Positions 57,066 through 64,000 of a DNA stretch of 64,000 nucleotides are shown piece after piece. Below the pieces are notes generated by a model, which ran no database searches, was not told the DNA's origin, and saw only the letters and a program-made list of their open reading frames with translations. This stretch comes from an uncultured Sutterella sp. Lineage in GTDB: Bacteria > Pseudomonadota > Gammaproteobacteria > Burkholderiales > Burkholderiaceae_F. Within the stretch, counting starts at the first letter, position 1, and each line of letters begins with the position of its first letter. Where the stretch lies: positions 62,001 to 126,000 of the forward strand of contig UPZS01000002.1 in assembly GCA_900538905.1 (NCBI GenBank). The letters are read 5' to 3'. A program made the translations under genes and the position numbers.

Positions 57066-57566
57066 ATGCAGAAAACGGCCGACATCATCACAGTTTTTTT
57101 CGAGACACAGGCAGACACGGAAGCTTTTGCCCGACGTGTTGCCCAAGCACTTTTGGCGCATGAATCCGACATTGCTCAACACGGATTCAACCTTCGCTTA
57201 AACGGCGGGCTCGGCGCTGGTAAAACAACTTTTACCCGCGCTCTTTTGCGTGCCTGCGGTGTCACCGGCCGTGTGCGCAGTCCCACATTTGAGCTCGTGG
57301 AAGACTACGAGATCGGCAAAACGCTCGCATTTCATCACTTTGACTTTTACCGCTTCGAGTCAGCTGAGGAGTTCGATGAAGCAGGTTTTCGCGAGCTCTT
57401 TGGACAGGGCATGGTTACGGCCTGCGAGTGGAGTGAAAAAGCTGCGCCCTATTTGCCTGATGCCGATCTAGAGATCTCGTTGAGCGTGAAGGATCTCTCG
57501 CGAGACGCCTCCCTTAAAGCATATACGCCTCTTGGACGCGTGGTCCTGATGGAGGTTTGCGCATGA
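57066..57566 (+). CDS. tsaE: tRNA N6-threonylcarbamoyladenosine synthesis ATPase TsaE
   Basis: ATPase partner of TsaBD in making t6A37 of tRNA. The 166-residue protein has Walker A LGAGKTTFTRALLRACG, then RSPTFELVEDYE and HHFDFYRFESAEEFDEAGF, the TsaE signature. ATG 57066 is chosen. Its stop overlaps the amiC start (ATGA), the widely conserved tsaE-ami arrangement; the GGAGG site for amiC lies inside it. Confidence 0.95.
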   Translation: MQKTADIITVFFETQADTEAFARRVAQALLAHESDIAQHGFNLRLNGGLGAGKTTFTRALLRACGVTGRVRSPTFELVEDYEIGKTLAFHHFDFYRFESAEEFDEAGFRELFGQGMVTACEWSEKAAPYLPDADLEISLSVKDLSRDASLKAYTPLGRVVLMEVCA

Positions 57567-58834
57567 GCACCACCCGTCGAGAACTGATTCTGGGCGCCGT
57601 CGGCGCCGTTGCCGCTCAGCCGCTTCAAGCGCTTGCCGCTCCCCGACTGCAGGTTCGTATCTGGCCGGGTGATGAAAGTACGCGCATTTCGGTTGAGTCC
57701 GACCGCAAGCTCAAGTACAGCTATATGGTGCTTCGAAACAAAAAGCCCTATCGTCTGGTGCTCGATATCGAAGGCTTGAGGCTGAATGCCAACATCGAAA
57801 AGACGCTCAAAAACTTCAACAGTTCGGACAAATTCATTGCGGGCATCCGCCCCGGCCAGTTCAAGCCCAGCGTATTACGCATCGTCTTTGACCTGAAAGA
57901 CGATGTGCGCGCCGACGTAAACTATTCCAAGCCGATTGCTCAGTTCGGTCACCGCATCATCATCGACCTGGAAGCGACCAACGCCGATACGATGCGCGAG
58001 GTCATCGCAAGAACGGGGGCCGATGCCGATCCCGTCAAGGAAGTCAAGCGCCAACAAAGCAAACCCAACACCGTCTCGGAAACGCAGCGCGTCACTCAGA
58101 AGAAACCACCCAAAAAGTCCGGCAAAACCGAAACGCTTGTGGTTGTCATTGACGCGGGCCACGGCGGCGAAGATCCGGGCGCCATCGGCAAGCGTCGTAA
58201 AACCTATGAGAAAACGGTGGTGCTTGCCATCGCCAAGAAGCTTGAGGCACAGATTAACCGCACACGCGGCATGCGTGCCGTGATGACGCGCACCAAGGAT
58301 GTGTTCCTGCCCCTTCACAAACGAGCGGCAGTAGCCGTTAAACAAAAAGCACACATCTTCGTGAGCATTCACGCTGATGCCTGGATCAAGCCCGAAGCCA
58401 ACGGTTCCTCGGTCTTTACGTTAAGCGTGGGGGGCGCCTCTTCCCTGCAGGCACGTTGGCTCGCGCAAACCCAGAACCGAGCCGACGAAATCGGCGGCAC
58501 AGTTTTTAAGGACGTGGCCTCTCAAGCGCGCAGCACAGTTGTGGATATGCTCGCTGAAACAAAATTGCGCTACGGCATTCAGTTGGGCGACGAAGTGCTC
58601 TCGGAACTCGCCAAACTCGGTCCGTTGCACAAGTCGTCCGTCGAATACGCAGAATTTGCCGTTCTGAAAGCTCAGGGCGTGCCGTCCATTCTCGTTGAAA
58701 CGGCGTTTTTAAGTAATCCCAAGGAAGAAAACCGCCTGCGTGATTCCCGACATCAGGCCAGACTTGCCAACGCCATCTTCACGGGGATTCGAACCGCCGT
58801 GCGCAAAGACCCGTCCATTCTCAAGCAAACTTAA
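57563..58834 (+). CDS. amiC: N-acetylmuramoyl-L-alanine amidase (AmiC type, Tat-exported)
   Basis: Periplasmic zinc amidase that splits septal peptidoglycan. The 423-residue protein has a Tat signal (STTRRELILGAVGAVAA), an AMIN domain (about 30-140, YSYMVLRNKKPYRLVLDIEGLRL), a basic linker, and an Amidase_3 domain with metal/catalytic segments VIDAGHGGEDPGAIG, SIHADAW and VETAFLSN. ATG 57563 overlaps the tsaE stop. A strong terminator follows before the PhoH gene. Confidence 0.95.
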   Translation: MSTTRRELILGAVGAVAAQPLQALAAPRLQVRIWPGDESTRISVESDRKLKYSYMVLRNKKPYRLVLDIEGLRLNANIEKTLKNFNSSDKFIAGIRPGQFKPSVLRIVFDLKDDVRADVNYSKPIAQFGHRIIIDLEATNADTMREVIARTGADADPVKEVKRQQSKPNTVSETQRVTQKKPPKKSGKTETLVVVIDAGHGGEDPGAIGKRRKTYEKTVVLAIAKKLEAQINRTRGMRAVMTRTKDVFLPLHKRAAVAVKQKAHIFVSIHADAWIKPEANGSSVFTLSVGGASSLQARWLAQTQNRADEIGGTVFKDVASQARSTVVDMLAETKLRYGIQLGDEVLSELAKLGPLHKSSVEYAEFAVLKAQGVPSILVETAFLSNPKEENRLRDSRHQARLANAIFTGIRTAVRKDPSILKQT

Positions 58835-58842
58835 GAAGACCT

Positions 58843-58874
58843 GCAGCCGGTTCTTTCGATCCGGCTGCTTTTTT
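58843..58874 (+). terminator. Terminator after amiC
   Basis: GCAGCCGG pairs with CCGGCTGC (10-nt loop) and is followed by six T residues, 9 bp after the amiC stop. Confidence 0.93.
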
Positions 58875-58896
58875 AGCTGAAAACAAAAGATACGAT

Positions 58897-60618
58897 ATGC
58901 CTCTACCCGAAGCTCCCCGCAAACGCGGCACAATTCTCGATGCAAGTGCCTACGGCAAGAAAACAGATGTCTCCGGCACAGAACCGATAGTAAAGCCCGT
59001 TTCCCGGAAATCTGCTGCCAAATCCCAAATTAAGGTGCCAGCTGTAAAGGAAACCCGCCGCGTTGCAGACAAGGCCTCTCCAAAACCAGCAGTCCAAAAG
59101 ACAGCGAAATCGAGCAAGACCGTCAAGAAAGCTCCTTCAACCCTGGCTGCCACTGCTTCCGAACCAACTGCCGTTATTCCCGAAAAAGCCACCAACGTCG
59201 CCCGTCTTCGCAGTCCGCGTTCGAGTTCCACTGGCCAACTGCCGCGCATCTTTGTACTGGACACCAACGTTTTGCTGCACGATCCGACATGCCTCTTTCG
59301 CTTTCAGGAGCACGACGTCTATCTGCCGATGGTCACGCTCGAAGAGCTTGACAACCACAAAACCGGTACAACCGACATCGCTCGCAATGCGCGTCAGGTA
59401 AGCCGCACGATTGATCGCTTGATCGAATCAGGCACGGGACCCATTCAAGACGGCGTGGAACTGGCCGCGCTCGGCAACAAAGAAGCCCGGGGCAAACTCT
59501 ATTTTCAGGACTTCGGATTCAATCCCCGCGAACTGCCGGCAGGCCTTCCACACGACAAGGCTGACAATATGATTTTGGCCGTCGTGCGCGCCCTGCCCGA
59601 GCTCTTTCCCAATAAGCGCGTGGTGCTCGTGAGCAAAGACATCAACATCCGCATCAAAGCTACAGCGATGGGGCTCACGGCCGAGGACTACTTCAACGAC
59701 AAGGCCATTGACGACGCCGATCTGATCTTCACCGGCTGCGCTTCGGTCGCACCCGACTTCTGGGAAAAGCAAACTCACAACCTCAAGAGCTGGCAAAGCG
59801 ACGGCTGCGTTTGGTACAGCTTCGAAGGTCCGCTGGCAATGAGTCTTTCAGTCAATCAGTTCGTCGCGGCGACAGACGGCTCTTTTGTGGGCCAGGTCAA
59901 AAGCGTTGCCGAAGGTGTCGCCACGCTTTGTACAATCAAGGACTTCATGCAGCCGCGCAACGCCGTCTGGGGTGTGCACGCCCGCAATTTGGAACAGTCT
60001 CTGGCACTGAATCTTCTTATGAATCCGGACATTGATTTTGTAACGCTGCTCGGACAAGCCGGAACTGGCAAAACGCTCATTACATTGGCGGCAGCGCTTG
60101 CACAAACTCTGGAAGAGCGCCGCTTTTCCGAAATCATCTTTACCCGTGCCACAGTGAGCGTCGGTGAGGAAATCGGCTTTTTACCCGGCACTGAAGAAGA
60201 AAAGATGACCCCCTGGATGGGCGCTCTGGAAGACAATCTGGAAGTGCTCAACAAGGCTGACCGCGGTGCCGGCAGCTGGGGACGAAGCGCCGCGGCCGAC
60301 ATCATCCGTAGCCGCATCCGCATCAAGTCCATGAGTTTTATGCGTGGCAGAACATTCCTAAACAAATTCGTCATTATTGACGAGGCACAGAACCTCTCGC
60401 CCAAGCAGATGAAAACGCTCATCACACGCGCGGGTCCGGGTACCAAGATCGTCTGCATGGGCAATATCGCGCAGATCGATACGCCCTACCTAACCGAGGG
60501 TTCCTCAGGGCTCACCTACGTCGTTGAGAAGTTCCGCGGATGGTCCCATGCAGGCCACATCACGCTGCAGCGCGGCGAACGTAGCCGTTTGGCTGACTAC
60601 GCCAGCGAAGTTCTCTAA
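58897..60618 (+). CDS. PIN-PhoH family protein
   Basis: A 573-residue fusion of a PIN nuclease-fold domain and a PhoH ATPase. Residues 1-110 are a low-complexity, Lys/Ala/Pro-rich tail; the PIN domain (about 115-260) starts RIFVLDTNVLLHDP (D122 metal site); the ATPase has Walker A LLGQAGTGKTLI (about 384-395) and Walker B FVIIDEAQNLSP (about 490). Bacillus YlaK and mycobacterial PhoH2 have this layout and act on RNA. It is followed by a long hairpin terminator. Confidence 0.92.
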   Translation: MPLPEAPRKRGTILDASAYGKKTDVSGTEPIVKPVSRKSAAKSQIKVPAVKETRRVADKASPKPAVQKTAKSSKTVKKAPSTLAATASEPTAVIPEKATNVARLRSPRSSSTGQLPRIFVLDTNVLLHDPTCLFRFQEHDVYLPMVTLEELDNHKTGTTDIARNARQVSRTIDRLIESGTGPIQDGVELAALGNKEARGKLYFQDFGFNPRELPAGLPHDKADNMILAVVRALPELFPNKRVVLVSKDINIRIKATAMGLTAEDYFNDKAIDDADLIFTGCASVAPDFWEKQTHNLKSWQSDGCVWYSFEGPLAMSLSVNQFVAATDGSFVGQVKSVAEGVATLCTIKDFMQPRNAVWGVHARNLEQSLALNLLMNPDIDFVTLLGQAGTGKTLITLAAALAQTLEERRFSEIIFTRATVSVGEEIGFLPGTEEEKMTPWMGALEDNLEVLNKADRGAGSWGRSAAADIIRSRIRIKSMSFMRGRTFLNKFVIIDEAQNLSPKQMKTLITRAGPGTKIVCMGNIAQIDTPYLTEGSSGLTYVVEKFRGWSHAGHITLQRGERSRLADYASEVL

Positions 60619-60634
60619 ACGGCAGCGCCATGAA

Positions 60635-60671
60635 AAACGGGAAGTCGACTCGTTCGACCTCCCGTTTCTTC
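60635..60671 (+). terminator. Terminator after the PIN-PhoH gene
   Basis: A 14-bp stem, AAACGGGAAGTCGA with TCGACCTCCCGTTT (one mismatch, 5-nt loop), is followed by a T-rich stretch. It separates the convergent PhoH and DUF456 genes and could serve both directions. Confidence 0.85.
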
Positions 60672-60686
60672 ATTTTAAGATTCGAC

Positions 60687-61196
60687 TCAGAACCAAAGCG
60701 CAAAACACATGATGCCGATCATGACAAAAGACAGACCGAGCTTGACGACGGTTCCCACCATCATACCGACCCAGGTCGCCCAGCCGACATTACCGGCGAC
60801 GCGTAAATCGCGCTGCGCAATGTATTCCCCGATGAAGGCTCCTACCAGCGGCATAAAAAGAATGCCGACAATGCCCATGAAAAGCCCGGCGACGGTACCG
60901 ACCAGAGAGCCCATAATGCCCCATTTCGAAGCACCCGCCCGTTGCGCTCCCATGGTCTGAGCTACCCAATCGACAGCCAGCCCAATGATGGTGAGTACTC
61001 CGAGCACCACCAACGGCACCCAGGTAATGTGTTGAAAGTCTCCGATCCAGGCAGCCAGCAATGCGCCTAGAAAAATCATAGGAATACCGGGCAAAGCCGG
61101 CACCACGGTTCCGGCCACGCCGCAGAGAATCAGCGCCACCACGCAGATCCATAAAACGATTCCGGTCCAGTCCACTGAAAGCAATGTGTCGATCAT
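60687..61196 (-). CDS. DUF456 membrane protein
   Basis: A 169-residue hydrophobic protein with about five membrane segments and glycine-rich helices typical of DUF456: LCGVAGTVVPALPGIPMIFLGALLAAW and GSLVGTVAGLFMGIVGILFMPLVGAFIGEYI. Function unknown. The ATG at 61196 is used; the frame to 61223 runs through a hairpin. It follows dnaB by 175 bp. Confidence 0.85.
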   Translation of the reverse strand: MIDTLLSVDWTGIVLWICVVALILCGVAGTVVPALPGIPMIFLGALLAAWIGDFQHITWVPLVVLGVLTIIGLAVDWVAQTMGAQRAGASKWGIMGSLVGTVAGLFMGIVGILFMPLVGAFIGEYIAQRDLRVAGNVGWATWVGMMVGTVVKLGLSFVMIGIMCFALWF

Positions 61197-61214
61197 AGAA
61201 ATTCGGCGCAGAAA

Positions 61215-61234
61215 CCCCTGCATTTATGCAGGGG
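61215..61234 (-). terminator. Hairpin between dnaB and the DUF456 gene
   Basis: CCCCTGCAT and ATGCAGGGG form a 9-bp perfect stem around TT. On the reverse strand it is followed by TTTCTG, a weak terminator for dnaB and 19 bp before the DUF456 ATG. Confidence 0.55.
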
Positions 61235-61371
61235 AGGAAGCGCCGCCTCCTTTCTAAATTCTGTTAAGTAGGTGGTTCGAGGTTCCAGCAGCCTCAACTT
61301 TTTGTAGCTGATACCGACGGAAATCCGCGTACCATCAAGCCGAGATCGGTTTCGCCGCTCCATAAAAAACG

Positions 61372-62877
61372 TTACTGGTACTCGGGCGGTACGTCGCCCT
61401 CTTCGGCCAGGTTGTCAAAGCGTGTGTACTGACCGTCAAAACGCATATTGATCACGCCGGTAGGACCGTTACGTTGCTTGCCGATGATGATTTCAGCCAG
61501 ATTCGGATCCCCGGACTCCTTGTTGTAAACCCAGTCGCGGTAAATGAACATGATGATATCGGCGTCCTGTTCAATAGCACCCGATTCGCGCAGGTCGCTC
61601 ATCATCGGACGTTTGTCGGCTCGTGCATCCACGCCGCGGTTTAACTGCGAGAGCGCAATAATCGGTACTTCCATTTCACGCGCCAGACCTTTGAGACCAC
61701 GGGAAATTTCAGAAATTTCCGTAGCGCGGTTTTCCATCGAACTCTTGCTTGAACCGCGCATCAGCTGCAAATAGTCCACAACGATAAGAGACAAACCACC
61801 CGTTTTTCGCGCCAAACGACGGGCACGACTGCGCAATTCGTTGACCGAAAGGTTGCCTGTGTCGTCAATGTAAAACGGCGCCTGGCTCATTAAGCTTACG
61901 GTTTCCGTGTAGCGCTGCCAATCGGCATCATCGAATCGGCCGCGGCGCATTTTCTGCGCGTCAATTCTGCCCACGGAACTAATCAGACGCTTGCAGAGCT
62001 GCACCGAACTCATTTCCATCGAGAAGATAGCAACCGGCATCTTAAGTGTCAGTCCGGCATATTCGGCAATGTTCATGGCAAACGAGGTCTTACCCATCGA
62101 AGGACGACCGGCAACGATGATCAAATCGCCCTTTTGCAGACCGGATGTCATACGATCGAGAATCTTGAAGCTCGTGGGCAATCCCGTGACATCGTCGGTA
62201 TTGCGCATCTGATAGAGCTGCTGCACTTCTTGCGTGACTTCACCGGCAAGTTCCTCAAGCACTCGAAAACCACGCTTGCCCTTATTGGATTTTTCATCAA
62301 TGGCAAAGACCTTGGCCTGCGCCTGATCCAACAGCGTGGGTACATCGGCTGCTTCGGGTGAAAGTGCGCTCGTGGCAATCTCTTCGCCTGCGGTGATGAG
62401 CTGACGCAGAATCGAGCGGTCGCGCACGATTTCGGCATAGCGACGAATATTGGCAGCCGCCGGCGTACTGTTAACCAGACTGTTGAGATAAGCCAACCCG
62501 CCGATTTCGCGCGCTTTGTCTTCGGCTTCGAGCTCTCCGTAGACCGTAACGATGTCCGCGGGGCGCCCTTCGGAACACATCTGCTGGATCTTTTCATAGA
62601 TCACACGGTGTTCGCGACGATAGAAATCGTCAGGCGTAAGAACGTCGGCCACCTGATCGAACGCGTTGTTGTCAAGCATCAGACCGCCCAAGACACTTTG
62701 CTCGCTTTCTACCGACTGCGGCGGCAAGCGCACGGAGGCCACTTCCGGATCATGGGAACCATTCGACATCACTGGTGTCTGCGCCGACAGAGGCACATCA
62801 GGCAACATATCTTCCGTGTCTGCGGAGATCAATTCATCCATTGCTCCAGCGGGAATCTCGTCATCAAATCCGGCCAT
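61372..62877 (-). CDS. dnaB: Replicative DNA helicase DnaB
   Basis: Hexameric fork helicase. The 501-residue protein has an acidic N-terminus of about 50 residues, the DnaB N-terminal domain (PPQSVESEQSVLGGLMLDNNAFDQV), and the RecA-like core with Walker A IVAGRPSMGKTSFAMNIA, the LIVVDYLQLM Walker B, and a C-terminal RNGPTGVINMRFDGQYTRF. It follows rplI in the conserved priB-rpsR-rplI-dnaB order, after a terminator. No intein. Confidence 0.97.
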   Translation of the reverse strand: MAGFDDEIPAGAMDELISADTEDMLPDVPLSAQTPVMSNGSHDPEVASVRLPPQSVESEQSVLGGLMLDNNAFDQVADVLTPDDFYRREHRVIYEKIQQMCSEGRPADIVTVYGELEAEDKAREIGGLAYLNSLVNSTPAAANIRRYAEIVRDRSILRQLITAGEEIATSALSPEAADVPTLLDQAQAKVFAIDEKSNKGKRGFRVLEELAGEVTQEVQQLYQMRNTDDVTGLPTSFKILDRMTSGLQKGDLIIVAGRPSMGKTSFAMNIAEYAGLTLKMPVAIFSMEMSSVQLCKRLISSVGRIDAQKMRRGRFDDADWQRYTETVSLMSQAPFYIDDTGNLSVNELRSRARRLARKTGGLSLIVVDYLQLMRGSSKSSMENRATEISEISRGLKGLAREMEVPIIALSQLNRGVDARADKRPMMSDLRESGAIEQDADIIMFIYRDWVYNKESGDPNLAEIIIGKQRNGPTGVINMRFDGQYTRFDNLAEEGDVPPEYQ

Positions 62878-63000
62878 ACCAAACCTACAATATTCAATTT
62901 TGTGAAGTGCCCTATCTTAACGGATGACAGCACCAGCGAACAGAGTCGGCAACGTGCGGTTACACCGTCAAAACGAAGCTCACACGTTGACTTTGAGCAT

Positions 63001-63038
63001 AAAAAAACCGAACCTCTCCCTGCGGAAAGATCCGGTTT
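63001..63038 (-). terminator. Terminator after rplI
   Basis: On the reverse strand a 14-bp stem with G-U pairs (AACCGGATCTTTCC with GGAGAGGTTCGGTT) is followed by seven T residues. A smaller TGCCTCC/GGAGGCA hairpin precedes it at 63060-63078. Together they end the rpsR-rplI unit about 50-90 bp after rplI. Confidence 0.85.
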
Positions 63039-63090
63039 CGTCCCGACTTTTCAAGTCGATGCCTCCTGTGTGGAGGCACCTACCGAAAAA

Positions 63091-63543
63091 TTAGGCGGCT
63101 TCGGCAACCACGCGCACGACGATGTCGGCGGTGATGTCGGTGAGAAGGCCGATCGTGATCGTGAAGTCGCCCACGCTCTTGATGGCGCCGAGCGGCGTAC
63201 GAACCTGGCTCTTCTTGATCTGGAAGCCGAGCTTGTCAACAGCTTCAGCGATGTCGGCGTTGGTCACAGAACCGAACAGACGGCCGTCAACGCCGGCCTT
63301 GCTCGTGATTTCGATCACCTGGCCGTTGAGCTTTTCAGCCGTTTCCTGAGCCTGAGCGATACGTTCAGCCTGCAGGCGTTCGAGTTCGGCACGGCGAGCT
63401 TCGAATTCTTCGATCGCAGCCTTGGTCGCACGCTTGGCGTGGCCCTGGGGGATCAGGAAGTTACGGGCATAGCCATCCTTAACCTTAACGATGGCACCGA
63501 GATCACCGAGGTGATTGATCTTTTCGAGAAGAATGACTTGCAT
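63091..63543 (-). CDS. rplI: 50S ribosomal protein L9
   Basis: A 150-residue L9, normal length. It starts [40 protein letters not shown], the rRNA-binding N-domain, then a long helix and the C-terminal domain ([12 protein letters not shown]). It lies 2 bp after rpsR. Confidence 0.98.
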   Translation of the reverse strand: MQVILLEKINHLGDLGAIVKVKDGYARNFLIPQGHAKRATKAAIEEFEARRAELERLQAERIAQAQETAEKLNGQVIEITSKAGVDGRLFGSVTNADIAEAVDKLGFQIKKSQVRTPLGAIKSVGDFTITIGLLTDITADIVVRVVAEAA

Positions 63544-63545
63544 GA

Positions 63546-63827
63546 TTAACGGGTCCCCTGGTTATCGGTGTAGGGCAGCAAAGCGAGGAAGCGAGCGCGC
63601 TTGATCGCCGTATCGAGCTGACGCTGGTAGTGCGCCTTCGTACCGGTCAGGCGAGCCGGCATGATCTTGCCGTTTTCCTGAATGAAGTCGCGCAGGGTAT
63701 CGATATCCTTGTAGTCGATCTGTTCGACATGTTCAACCGTGAAACGGCAGAACTTCTTGCGCTTGAAGAGCGCATTCTGTTGGTTGGCACGGCGGGGCTT
63801 GCCCTTACCTTTTGCACCAAAAGCCAT
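63546..63827 (-). CDS. rpsR: 30S ribosomal protein S18
   Basis: A 93-residue S18 with the core [54 protein letters not shown] and an extra basic N-terminus. It begins 3 bp after priB's stop and 2 bp before rplI. Confidence 0.98.
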   Translation of the reverse strand: MAFGAKGKGKPRRANQQNALFKRKKFCRFTVEHVEQIDYKDIDTLRDFIQENGKIMPARLTGTKAHYQRQLDTAIKRARFLALLPYTDNQGTR

Positions 63828-63830
63828 TTT

Positions 63831-64000
63831 TCAACTCCTAATTTTGAATTCCGTGATATGGACCGTCAGCTTTGAGCTTCTGAGTGAACGCTGCGCGATA
63901 AATCCTTTCATCTCCAGCGTCTTGCCAAGTTCGACTTTATCGAGTCTCGTTGCCGTATCGGCAAACGACATGGCCGTGAAATCAAACTCTACTTTTCGCA
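63831..64000 (-). CDS. priB: Primosomal replication protein N (PriB), 3' part
   Basis: The 3' end of priB runs off the window. Read on the reverse strand, the last 56 codons give an OB-fold end: DKVELGKTLEMKGFIAQRS, then KLTVHITEFKIRS and TGA at 63831. This matches PriB's VEGFLAxRS...LxLHITEF pattern and the conserved priB-rpsR-rplI order. The start is beyond the window edge. PriB helps restart replication forks. Confidence 0.88.
   Translation of the reverse strand, partial: RKVEFDFTAMSFADTATRLDKVELGKTLEMKGFIAQRSLRSSKLTVHITEFKIRS

Overview
The window is a gene-dense stretch (about 60 protein genes, three tRNAs) of a Gram-negative chromosome. Several features point to a betaproteobacterium of the order Burkholderiales: divergent rluD/bamD with pgeF behind rluD, rpsO-pnp followed by tpiA-secG-tRNA-Leu, priB-rpsR-rplI-dnaB, a trimeric-porin type outer-membrane protein, and an rpoD of betaproteobacterial type. 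A periplasmic multiheme nitrite reductase, the leanness of the intergenic DNA and the absence of nuo genes behind secG would suit an anaerobic or microaerophilic gut lineage such as Sutterellaceae. That family assignment is an inference, not a measurement. I see no insertion sequence, prophage, CRISPR array or obvious genomic island.

Layout. 0.2-4.7 kb: leuC-leuD-leuB-asd (leucine and aspartate-family synthesis), reverse strand. 4.9-7.4 kb: a LuxR-type response regulator facing a hybrid histidine kinase, with the two 3' ends overlapping. 7.4-16.2 kb: a long, tightly packed reverse-strand run: CPA2 antiporter, NfeD, stomatin-like SPFH protein, two paralogous proteins of unknown function, UMF1-type transporter, iron alcohol dehydrogenase, extended TadA and LD-carboxypeptidase. 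16.4-24.6 kb: rpoD, amt-glnK (with a sigma-54 type promoter), argO, dnaG, yqeY, rpsU; this looks like an rpsU-dnaG-rpoD macromolecular-synthesis operon split by nitrogen and amino-acid transport genes. 24.8-32.2 kb: queH, an EamA permease, tRNA-Ser, mntP, an XRE regulator, a DinG-type helicase, a coiled-coil secreted protein and an MFS exporter. 32.3-36.6 kb: tRNA-Gln, tRNA-Leu, secG, tpiA, pnp, rpsO. 36.7-45.1 kb: gpsA, permeases, a methyltransferase, a DUF748 protein, ygbA, a porin. 45.1-47.7 kb: a CcmI-like cytochrome c assembly protein and an eight-heme nitrite reductase. 48.1-53.4 kb: rimO, pgeF, rluD, bamD, NUDIX hydrolase, smpB. 53.6-57.0 kb: a Tat-type cupin, an AEC permease with nikR, and a Bcr-type exporter. 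57.1-64.0 kb: tsaE-amiC, a PIN-PhoH protein, a DUF456 protein, dnaB, rplI, rpsR and the 3' part of priB.

Most of the window is core housekeeping. The points I consider most worth a second look are the octaheme (not pentaheme) nitrite reductase with a Tyr-x-Cys motif beside a CcmI gene, the two co-transcribed paralogous unknown proteins behind the SPFH/NfeD pair (one with a cysteine cluster), the NikR regulator with a histidine-rich tail translated next to an AEC permease, and the rearranged rpsU-dnaG-rpoD region. I did not find a clearly new defence, CRISPR-like or mobile system.
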